Source: Pictodentalium vernedei (lineage: Eukaryota > Mollusca > Scaphopoda > Dentaliida > Dentaliidae). Taken from it: a stretch of DNA of 64,000 bases. Positions 56,033 through 64,000 of the stretch are shown one piece after another. The translations under genes were made by a program, and so were the position numbers. A model generated the notes under the pieces. It did no database searches. It saw only the letters and a list, made by a program, of their open reading frames with translations, and had not been told where the DNA came from. How positions within the stretch are numbered: the stretch's first letter is position 1; every line of letters starts with the position of its first letter. The stretch spans positions 449,562,287 through 449,626,286 of the forward strand of contig CM062296.1 in NCBI GenBank assembly GCA_031216915.1, read 5' to 3'.

Positions 56033-56290
56033 ATTAATCATTTACCGGTACTTAACGTAACGAACAAGCACGGACAGTGCCATTCACAAAAATCACAATT
56101 GCAAATTTCATTATTATTTCGTTCAATTTTTTGTCTCAAAAACATAGCTTACCACCACGTATTGGAACGAGCTCGTTCCAATGAGTGGTCACAAACCGTG
56201 CTTTTATGCGAAAAAAAAGAAAAAAAAATGAAAATTTTTATTTGTTCAAGATCCTTTTTCCAAGTGTCGTCTCACTCGTCTGCGATTTGG
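56033..56290 (+). mobile_element. Diverged piggyBac-like MITE
   Basis: Has ttaatcatttacc, the gtcattcacaaaaatcac block and a short palindrome gaacgagctcgttcc (56,164-56,178) with flanking ttttgtctcaaaaacatag. Ends are less clear than in other copies. Confidence 0.6.
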
Positions 56291-56789
56291 ATTGTCTGTA
56301 GTCTGAGATAAACGAAAGTGTCAGCCAATATACATCCAGGTTGAGCCCAGAGGTTCAGGAGTTGACACTTTTCTTGTAAGTTTTGTACTTCGCACGTATT
56401 TTATATCAAACGGAATTCGATAAAATGCTGACTGAAACATAAAAGAATGAACGGCATTTTGTTTGGGTAGTCAAAAGTTGTCCAGAGAATTTTAAACAAA
56501 ATTCCCTACCTATCGACAGGATTTGCCTTGAAAATACTCCGCCGTTAACCTGAAATTTCTAGTTTGAAACAATGCCCTTATCTGCCTGGTATTCACCTTC
56601 CAAAACATTGCAACTGAACCTGAAAATTTCCAACCAACACCTCCGATCTCAAGCTCATACGCTTATAGCTGGAAACTCGAGCGGCTGGTAGTTAAGCTAC
56701 AATCTGCTCGCTACGTTTTGAAAATGATGAAAGATAGAAGGTTCTTGGGCTGAAACATTGTTTGCGCTTTTACCGACTTCGAGAATCAT

Positions 56790-57014
56790 TTCTATTTTGA
56801 CTCGAAGTTGCGAAATAAAGACGGTATTTTAAATGTTTCCTCCAGTTTTTAAATGTTATCCGCAGCTCCGTATTCGACATTCATTATCAACCGATAAAAT
56901 CGGTTGATAACGAATGTCGAATAAGGAACTGGGAATAAGTAACGAAATGACTTCTTAATTCTGTTCGTAACAAACAATTCCACAACTGACTAAATGTGTT
57001 AAGGGGACGTGACA
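56790..57014 (+). repeat. ~225-bp direct repeat with central palindrome, copy 2
   Basis: Nearly identical to 55,621-55,847, with the palindrome at 56,863-56,932. The 1.17-kb spacing and direct orientation could be a segmental duplication or two insertions of one element. Confidence 0.85.
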
Positions 57015-57459
57015 ATTGTATTTTCTGGAATTGCATTTTCCACCTATTAATATAACTGACTAAAGTTTTATAGTATTGGCTCCTGACCAAATTTACTGGA
57101 CGGTTTTGTACATTTTGATATAAACTGGGGTCGAGTTAAAGATTCTGTTGATTATATTATCCAAAACCTCCGCAAAGGACATTAAAGTACACGCCGCGCT
57201 ATTTCTATTATTAACGCATGGCCATGAATTTCCAATTTTAATGAATGGGCTCAATAGCCGGAAGAAGAGTCAGAACATATTAATTCAATTAAAGCAATGG
57301 TACTTTGTTCTTCAAGCTGTAAGCAGTTTTGAGGCTAACGACCATGGCATAATACTTAATCGATAGCGCCCCCTGTTCTTCCGTTCTGTTGCGGCAATGT
57401 ACCATCCATCATATTTGATTTTGATATTATATCCCTTTCAACCTGGCATGCATAATTTT

Positions 57460-57850
57460 CAGCGTGGATAAGTGCGCTGGTTTTTCATGGCAGAGGTCCC
57501 GGGATCGATCCCTGGTCGAGGAAAGCTCTCGAGGCGTCCGAAAAACTCTCTGTCAACATCAACTGTGGGGTCGATGCTATCACAGTGTACCGTCCTATCA
57601 GGTGGGGACGTGAAATGATTGCCCCGTGTGTGGGGAGAGACACACATCGTGCAGGCTAAACCCCTTCGTAGTATTCGAGAAGAGCAAAGCCAAGAAGCTG
57701 CCGCTACAGAGGCCACCCTGCATACCCGCACCATTAACCAAAGTAGAGGTGTTAAAACAGTTTGTATGACTTGCTCGCAAATCCTTGTAAAACAAGTAAA
57801 ATTAAAACATAATTTTCGGCGTGAAACAAAAGTTTGGAGTCCTTGAGTAG
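57460..57850 (+). mobile_element. SINE of a third type
   Basis: Begins gtggataagtgcgctggttt with a box A-like part and gggatcgatccctgg as box B, followed by a non-V body (ggtggggacgtgaaatgattgcc and gagagacacacatcg). The open frame on the minus strand is not a gene. Family not named. Confidence 0.6.
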
Positions 57851-58427
57851 ATAACGCAATAAACACCCATATGGACAACAACTTCAGTGATAATTTAATC
57901 CCACATTTTCAAGATTGACTCGCCCATTCCGCTGTATACAGATGTGTTTAAGACGATTACATTGAAATGGTTAACATTACTGTTGCATGTTGTGAATAAA
58001 ATATGCAAATTAGTTTAATAATGGGACACATACCAAAGACAAGGTAGTTGTGCAATATACATCCCTATATTTAATGTTTTTCTAGACCACCTTTAAACTC
58101 ATATTCAACCCCCAAATTCATACATTTAATGCATTTTATCGATCCATAATATAAGTTGTTATTGCTTCTACAAACATAAATATATTCAACTCTTTAACCT
58201 CTCAAACGAAGGGAAATTCAGCGTCAGTTTCTTTTTGCAGAGCCTTAGATCCTGCGAATCGATGTCATTTGATGAGTTGAAGTTCATAAAACCGTAACTC
58301 CCTCTGAAATGTTTGTCACAACAGTGAGTTCGTCGATGGAAAGAAACGTTTTGGGGCAAACTTCAGTATATATGTATTAGCTTATATATAATTTGAACTG
58401 AAAGTCTTATTCACGAGCTGAATGTCT

Positions 58428-59006
58428 TTATATCAGCTGAAACAATGGACCTTTCGTGAATAAAGAATACACGATGAACAGAACTATCAATATATTGGGA
58501 AAGTGGCCCCATGGAAAACCATAAACTCTATACATAAAATTAGAACTCATGTATCCAAAGAAAAACATGATTCTTTCACATACGAATAAAGTTACTGCCG
58601 TTGGTATAAGTTTGAGGTATGACCCTTCGATGTAGGTACACATAATGAACTGCCCAAAGAATGAACACATCAATTGCTCGATGGTATTTGACAGGATCCT
58701 GATCAAGACTTGCACGTGATGTTCGCCGCCCTTCATAGGTTCGATAGCTGTGGTCGTTAATCGCCGCCTTGCAATCACCGTTATCAACATGACGACTGGG
58801 ATTACAGAGAGGGCGTTCCATCGTAATGTGTAGGTAATTTTCTCCAGAACGGGGAACTTTTTGTCGACGCCTTGCGTGGGATCTGACAGAATAAAATTGT
58901 ATAACACCAAAGCGATTATGATTCCTAGGATCACACTTTTTATAATTGTTTGAATAGTACTTTGCTTTTTTTGAGCGAGCGCTGCTTTTTCAGTTTCAGA
59001 AGACAT
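58428..59006 (-). CDS. TMEM79-like (MAPEG-related) membrane protein, paralogue 2
   Basis: 192 residues from the ATG at 59,006 (MSSETEK); the longer frame to 59,030 has no ATG. It matches paralogue 1 in many places: DPTQGVDKKFPVLEKITYTL, LRWNALSVIPVV, TTAIEPMKGGEHHV, ILSNTIEQLMCSFFGQF and MCTYIEGSYLKLIPTAV. Four hydrophobic segments in the same positions. One exon, with a 4.2-kb repeat-filled spacer to the convergent paralogue. Same family reservations as for paralogue 1. Confidence 0.75.
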   Translation of the reverse strand: MSSETEKAALAQKKQSTIQTIIKSVILGIIIALVLYNFILSDPTQGVDKKFPVLEKITYTLRWNALSVIPVVMLITVIARRRLTTTAIEPMKGGEHHVQVLIRILSNTIEQLMCSFFGQFIMCTYIEGSYLKLIPTAVTLFVCERIMFFFGYMSSNFMYRVYGFPWGHFPNILIVLFIVYSLFTKGPLFQLI

Positions 59007-59411
59007 ATTTGCCGTTACTCGATCCAGCACCGAAGTTCAGAGAAATGAATCCCGTATGAGCCTTTTAAAGCAGTGTTGAATCAGATTGTGGAAAGGAGTT
59101 GCAGGCATGCATGCATGTCGTTATAATAACTTGAAAAAATGTTCTCATCGAACATCGGATACGAGCTCAATTCGTACACTGTAACGTATCTGCATCGTTA
59201 AAAGTTATGATGATCAAAGTTCATCCATGTAAATAGCTTTATTGTGCAGCATTTTCCACAATCACGAAAGGTTCATGGACGATTAATTTTTTTCTGGGTA
59301 CAGCGCTAATAGATTGAAGCTTAAAGATAAATTCATTTTATAATAGTTAACCCGTCACCCAACGGACGAATGCGTCAAACCCCATTCTCAGACATTTCCA
59401 CTCAAGTGTTG

Positions 59412-59661
59412 TTAACCCTTTACCTAACATAAAAAGCAGACGATACTTGCAAACAAAATTCTTGAATAACTATTTTTTTTATTTTTTGCGTCAAAAACAT
59501 AGCTTATGACCCCTCATTAAAACGAGCTCGTTGAGCTCGTTACAATGAGGGGTCATAAGCTATGTTTATGAGACAAAAGGGGAAAAAATAATGAAAATTG
59601 GATGGTGATTTTTGTGAATAGCGCTGGCTGGTTTTGGCCGTTACGTTGGGTAAAGAGTTAA
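59412..59661 (+). mobile_element. piggyBac-like palindromic MITE, 250 bp
   Basis: TTAA ends at 59,412-59,415 and 59,658-59,661, CCCTTTACCTAAC left end, central palindrome around cgagctcgttgagctcg, right end gttacgttgggtaaag. Same orientation as 27,765-28,027. Confidence 0.87.
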
Positions 59662-59663
59662 TT

Positions 59664-59832
59664 TTAACCTTTTTTTACAAGCCCTAATTTTTGACCCTAC
59701 ATTAGAACAAGCTCAAAAAAGCTCGTTCCATTGTGGGATCATAAGCTATGGTTGGAAAAAAGAGATACCGAAGAGATCCAGATAAAACATTGGTACATTG
59801 TGTCTCCAAATTCCTTTTGTTAAGGGTTAAAA
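59664..59832 (+). mobile_element. Diverged piggyBac-like MITE
   Basis: Directly beside the previous copy: ttaacctttttttacaagcc, a degenerate palindrome aacaagctcaaaaaagctcgtt, and a right end ttaagggttaa. No coding content. Confidence 0.6.
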
Positions 59833-60164
59833 CACAGTTTATGACCACTCGTCAATACATCTTTTTAAAGTCAAAACACGGCAATTACCCCAGTTAATAT
59901 AGGCAGGATAATTGATCCTTAACTGTGACAACAATAACCGCATAATGCGCTTGAGGGACTTGTGCGTGACGATCATCCAACTGAGGTGGAAGACAGTACA
60001 GGTAATCTTCTCAAAACAAACTATCGCCTGAGAATTACAGTGTTCTAAGTGCCATTTTTCAAGAAGACGAGTGTCAAATATTTGTGCATCTGGCATATCT
60101 CTGGGAAATATTTCAAGTGCTTAAAAATACAGTTATAAAAGACCTCCTTTCCCGTTTAAAAATC

Positions 60165-60232
60165 ATACTATAGTCTCAATTACATTATACCATGCATGGG
60201 GTAATATAATTGAGGTTATAGTGTGATTTACC
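60165..60232. repeat. Foldback around catgcatgg
   Basis: catactatagtctcaattac is answered by the inverse gtaatataattgaggttatag, with a few mismatches, and the word cactgtaacctcaattata recurs at 60,823. Probably a small Tc1-type MITE end. Confidence 0.6.
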
Positions 60233-60443
60233 TGGCTTATGGAAAATTCATGTATCGCATATTTTCTTTAAAAAATGCAACTGTTAATAAGCCTTTTTCG
60301 AAACTGCCATCTTGGACTTTAATCTATGCAAGGTCAGGGGTCGCGGGGTGTAAACAAAGTGATTTCCATGTTCATCGCGTTGAGTTCTGTGCCGGCCAAA
60401 TCAACTAGCTTTGTGAAATATCAAGTTTAAATTCGTAAAACCG

Positions 60444-60640
60444 ATGTCGTCATTCGAATTAACTGAATGGGCAACCCTAGACAATGTTAAACGATGGAAT
60501 ATCGCAGGTTTACAGAGTTTTTTGACGGAGGCGAGGATTTGTTTTGAATGGCAACAAAGTCACGTGTGTTGCACGGAGTTTCTCGGCTTGGGAAATTCCC
60601 GGAAGTTGTTGAAAACAGTGCCCATGGCCACGGAGTAATG
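60444..60640 (+). pseudogene. Possible SAP-like N-terminal fragment
   Basis: Frame MSSFELTEWATLDNVKRWNI followed by LQSFL, then, one frame over from about 60,525, RRGFVLNGNKVTCVARSFSA. Together this resembles the first helices of a SAP domain seen at the start of some transposon-linked proteins, with a frameshift. Weak; it could be chance. Confidence 0.3.
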
Positions 60641-61080
60641 GCGCCGCGTGCATTCAAACACCATTTATGTCGATAGGAACTCAATAAGAAATAATGAAAG
60701 TTCTCATACAATATTGCTATTGCCTTAAACAAATGGTAAACCTTGGCTAAACGTTTTTTGAATTCTCATTAATGAACGTAATGTGGTCCGAAGCACTTCA
60801 CCCGCTCTCTAAAAGAAACACACTGTAACCTCAATTATAACATCGCATCTATACGATAATATATTTGGGGGTATAGTAAGGATATATTTGGCCTGTATAA
60901 AATACCGCACCTTCCATAAAAGTAGAATTATGAAAGAGACATGTTTTATTAGTTATTCTCTTTAAAAACTCTGTTCATCCTACCAGTAAGCAAAACGAAT
61001 AGCACCGGTGATGCTGCCACCAAACATATAATAAACATATTATAACAGAAGTATTTGTGGCGTTCTGTGGTACTCAATAG

Positions 61081-61146
61081 GTCCCCTGAGTTCCAATGTG
61101 TTCTATGTGCCAGTAGGCACATAGAACACATTGAAACTCAGAGGAC
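61081..61146. mobile_element. 66-bp near-perfect palindrome, copy 3
   Basis: gtcccctgagttccaatgtg and its inverse, same family as 50,079-50,146 with two mismatches. Lies just upstream of SINE copy F. Confidence 0.85.
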
Positions 61147-61161
61147 GAATTATAGTTATAC

Positions 61162-61510
61162 AGAAGGGGACGCGGTGGCTCAGTGGTAGACTGTTGCTGG
61201 AGGTCCCGAGTTCGATCTCCATCCGGGACGATCCGCGTTGTGTCCTTGGGCAAGGCACTTTATCCCGATTGCCTCCATGGGGGAATGATGGCACCGTCTA
61301 CTAAGGCGTACTGCACGTCGATGGTGCACATGTCTTCAACCGCTGTAACCCTGCTTGGGCGGAGCTTGAACAGAGTTAGACTGTTGAGGAGCTGATAGTT
61401 GCTCGTAGATGCTCGGTGGTTCTCTCCGAGTACTCCGGCTTCCACCACCTGTAAAACTGTCACGGTCACGATTAGCCGTTGTGCATAAGTATGTGACCTT
61501 AAACACTAAT
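61162..61510 (+). mobile_element. tRNA-headed SINE, copy F (second head type)
   Basis: Head gggacgcggtggctcagtgg and cgagttcgatctc (box B), body gttgtgtccttgggcaaggcac, shared 3' part and end cttaaacactaat followed by an AT microsatellite. Head type as in copy C. Confidence 0.85.
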
Positions 61511-61524
61511 ATATATATATACTA

Positions 61525-62040
61525 GCACGTGAATACCCGGCGTTGCACGGGAGAAGATGATACAGCCTCAGATATGATCGGCTCAGCCGTTTTCGAAATA
61601 GAAGGTCAAGGTCACCAATTTCAAGGTCAAGGTCACCCCGCAAGTGCACCCCCATAAAGTCAAAATGATCGATGGGTCAGTATACCCGCACATATGAAAT
61701 TTTAGCCCGATCGGCCCAGTCGTTTTCGAAATAAAAGGTCAAGGTCACCAATTTCAAGGTCAAGGTCACCCCGATAAAGACAAAATGATCGATGGGTCAA
61801 TATACCCGCACATATGAAATTTTAACTCGATCGGCCCAGCCTTTTTCGAAATAAAAGGTCAAGGTCACCAATTTCAAGGTCAAGGTCACCCCGCACGGGC
61901 ACCCCGATAAAGACAAAATGATCGATGGATCAATATACCTGCACATATGAAATTTTAGCCCGATCGGCCCAGCCGTTTTCGAAATAAAAGGTCAAGGTTA
62001 TCAATTTCAAGGTCAAGGTCACCCCACATGGGCACGGCTC
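61525..62040 (+). repeat. ~118-133-bp tandem repeat (aggtcaaggtcacc-rich)
   Basis: Four units with cccagccgttttcgaaataa and aatttcaaggtcaaggtcac at about 61,578, 61,711, 61,829 and 61,962. It begins at gtgaatacccggcgttgcac, a common edge of a repeat family in invertebrates. Non-coding. Confidence 0.85.
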
Positions 62041-62690
62041 CCATCCCATGTTACTTGCAGGGACGAATTACCCCCGTGTACAAAAATTTGAGATGGATCG
62101 GTCGAGAAACGGAGGCCTTTTTTTAATATTTTGGAGGTCAGGGTCAAATCAAAGTATCAAAAACCACATAATTATGCATGAACTATGTCATTTTTTCTCA
62201 TTCCTGGAAGTGTGCATCTTTGTTACTCGTGTCTTATATTTTCCCCAGAACATTAATGAACTTATGAATATTATGTAGATGATTTATTTTTAAGTTGTTT
62301 AACGTCTGCGTCACAGCCGCCCGCAATATTTTGATTTTTTTTTATTCAAATGTTTATTGAAAATTCGAGTTTAGTATGGGTAAATAGGTCAAACGGCAGG
62401 CTCAGTTCTGGAGTTCAACCATTACTTGGCCCCATTTTTATGATATTTCAATTTATACGTGCTCTTTACGAAGAGCTTTGACTCCATGGAAACGTACATA
62501 TTATGTGACTATTGAACGATGCGAATCGCAGAGAAATACTGTACGATAGACGATAGGCGGACTATAAAATCGTATGCGATGGTGCGACTGCCGCCTAAGA
62601 ACGGGTGAATTTAGATTAAATTAAAACAAATTCTAGCAACATACGTTTTCGTTTTGCTACATAACAGCAGTGTAACTGCTATTCGTACTT
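62041..62690. other. Intergenic DNA, nothing assigned
   Basis: Flank of the tandem repeat with one 76-codon frame (62,048-62,278) of no recognisable content. Confidence 0.4.
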
Positions 62691-62693
62691 TGG

Positions 62694-62890
62694 AGGCGGT
62701 GTAATTGTCTTAAACGCCCCAGTGGGTTTGTCCTTGTGCAAGACACTCAATCCCGGTTACCTACGTAGGGGTACGGTAGAGTACTGCACGTCAACAGGTC
62801 AATAAGTTGGTGAGTCTGACAATTGCTCACCGCTGCTCAATGGTTCTCTGTATATTCTGGCGTCCCCCATCTGTAAAAACGTCCGTGGTT
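62694..62890 (+). mobile_element. Diverged SINE body, copy G
   Basis: Has tttgtccttgtgcaagacactcaatcccggtt and gctcaatggttctctg, clearly the V-SINE-like body without an intact head. Confidence 0.65.
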
Positions 62891-63167
62891 GTAGAACATA
62901 AACAAACAGAAAGGGTCACTGGCGTTCCGTCGATCAACAATTTTTCCAACGGACAACGGACAACACAAAATTCAGACAGACAGTGTCATGGAATTGGGAG
63001 GGGGGGAGGGGCGAACCGCTCCCCGACCACCACACTAGCTTCGTACCTGGGTGTCTCGTGCACCCTAGTTAATGATGTGTGTTATCGCACATATGACACA
63101 TAATAGTTAGTGTGCTATAACGAAACAACTATAAATAAGAATACACGGTGTATACTTAAAAGTTCGG

Positions 63168-63525
63168 GGCGTGGTGGCTCAGTTGGTAGAGGCGCAGGCT
63201 GCAAGCCGAGAGGTCCTCGGTTCGTATCCCACCTGCGTCAACCGCGTTGTGTCCTTGGGCAAGACACTTCACCCCCATTTCCCACGTGGGGGCACGGTGA
63301 CGGTGTGTACTAAGGCGTACTACACGTCGATGGTGCACCTGTCTTCAACCAATGCTAACCCTGTTTGTGTGGAGTTAGTATGTTGGGGAGCTCACAGTTG
63401 CTCGCCGTTGCTCGGTGGTTCTCTCGGGGTACTCCGGCTTCCTCCACCCGTAAAACTGTCGTGGTGATGATTAGTCATTGTGCAGAAATATGTGACCTTA
63501 AACACCAATAAATAAATAAATAATA
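63168..63525 (+). mobile_element. tRNA-headed SINE, copy H (first head type)
   Basis: Head ggcgtggtggctcagttggtagaggcgcaggctgcaagc with box B ggttcgtatcc, full body and a tail ataaataaataaataat. Best-preserved copy in the window. Confidence 0.9.
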
Positions 63526-63569
63526 CTTAAAAGTTCAAAGAAGTCTAAGTTTTCATTTTACGTGTAGAG

Positions 63570-63760
63570 GGAACCGAAGTACCACGAGAGAACCACCGAG
63601 CAGCGACGAGTAACTGTTAGGCTCTCCACTTACTAGCCCTGCACGAGTAGGGTCAAATACCACCGGTTGAAGGCAAGTGTACCGTGGTCGCGCCCCTTGA
63701 CTTGGTATTTGGCACCACCGTGCTCCAACACTGGCATTTGGGGGTGAATTGTTGTAGCCA
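63570..63760 (-). mobile_element. Diverged SINE, copy I
   Basis: gagggaaccgaagtaccacg and gagagaaccaccgagcagcg match the inverted 3' part of the SINE; the rest is eroded. Confidence 0.6.
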
Positions 63761-63884
63761 TTGATACAGCACAGATATCGCGTGTTAAGATCTACCCGTC
63801 AACTTTTAGATTTCATAAAAAATTATGAAAGCACGAACGCTTGCGCTAAAAATTCTTCCATTTACTATCGTAAAACTGGATCAA

Positions 63885-64000
63885 TGACGGAACTAGGATG
63901 TTCAAATAAGGGGAAAGGGTGGAGTAGGTCAACTAAGAGAAATAATGCTGGAAGAGTAGGTCACTGTGGGAAAATAAATGCTGGTAGAGGGGAGTGGGTC
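63885..64000 (+). repeat. Degenerate short tandem repeat at the window edge
   Basis: Two to three units with gagtaggtcactgtggg, aaataatgctgg and gaggggagtgggtc. Continues past the window. Confidence 0.55.

Noticed and set aside
57459..57881. 140-codon minus frame
   Set aside because: Covers a SINE and has no recognisable domain.
59006..59030. N-terminal extension of the second TMEM79-like gene
   Set aside because: No ATG there; the ATG at 59,006 gives the same length as the paralogue.
63168..63245. tRNA gene (also at 13,881 and 61,162)
   Set aside because: Box A and B are present but acceptor pairing is not convincing, and each is followed by the SINE body.

Overview
The window is a eukaryotic, metazoan-type chromosome segment in which almost nothing is ordinary host gene. 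There are no operons or bacterial signals. Short interspersed elements with RNA polymerase III heads, Tc1, hAT and piggyBac-type DNA elements, a Ty3/Gypsy remnant and a Polinton are layered in each other. The mix of V-SINE-like elements, many palindromic MITEs and a metazoan-type Polinton fits a marine invertebrate, most likely a mollusc. That assignment is inference; no host marker gene proves it.

1-20 kb: a giant non-coding foldback. Modules of about 0.4-1 kb recur on both strands. They are arranged as inverted arms around a centre near position 9,510, with local tandem duplications, a ~153-bp satellite and a nested second foldback centred near 14,350. No convincing gene was found.

20-32.7 kb: an unusual two-motif array (20.40-21.17 kb), unrecognised sequence, then a decayed Ty3/Gypsy retrotransposon (gag about 24.46-24.86 and 28.94-29.33 kb, reverse transcriptase/RNase H 31.19-32.48 kb). 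It is split by a Tc1-like transposon (25,603-27,093), a SINE, a piggyBac-like MITE and a hAT-like MITE (30,610-31,178) with a perfect 8-bp target duplication.

32,695-49,420: a Polinton/Maverick (adintovirus-like) element, 16.7 kb, with ~710-bp terminal inverted repeats, AG...CT ends and a 6-bp near-perfect target duplication. All expected modules are visible: protein-primed family B DNA polymerase, retroviral-type integrase (truncated), adenain-like cysteine protease, packaging ATPase, major capsid protein, penton-like minor capsid protein, glycine-rich minor proteins, a fibre-like repeat protein, a SAP-like protein and small proteins. A CARD (death-fold) protein is encoded next to the capsid gene. 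Nearly every gene carries stops or frameshifts, so this copy is dead; the stops are mostly TGA. Two nearly identical hairpins sit at the two convergent gene junctions and look like bidirectional terminators. A SINE with a 5S rRNA-derived head is inserted in the element.

49.4-64 kb: palindromic MITEs (some nested), tRNA-headed SINEs, a tRNA-like SINE cluster, tandem repeats, and the only intact host-like genes: two convergent intronless paralogues (53,670-54,251 + and 58,428-59,006 -) encoding ~193-residue four-helix membrane proteins resembling the TMEM79/MAPEG family.

The best candidates for new biology are the CARD protein of the Polinton, its paired hairpin terminators, the repeated motif in its TIRs, and the giant foldback.
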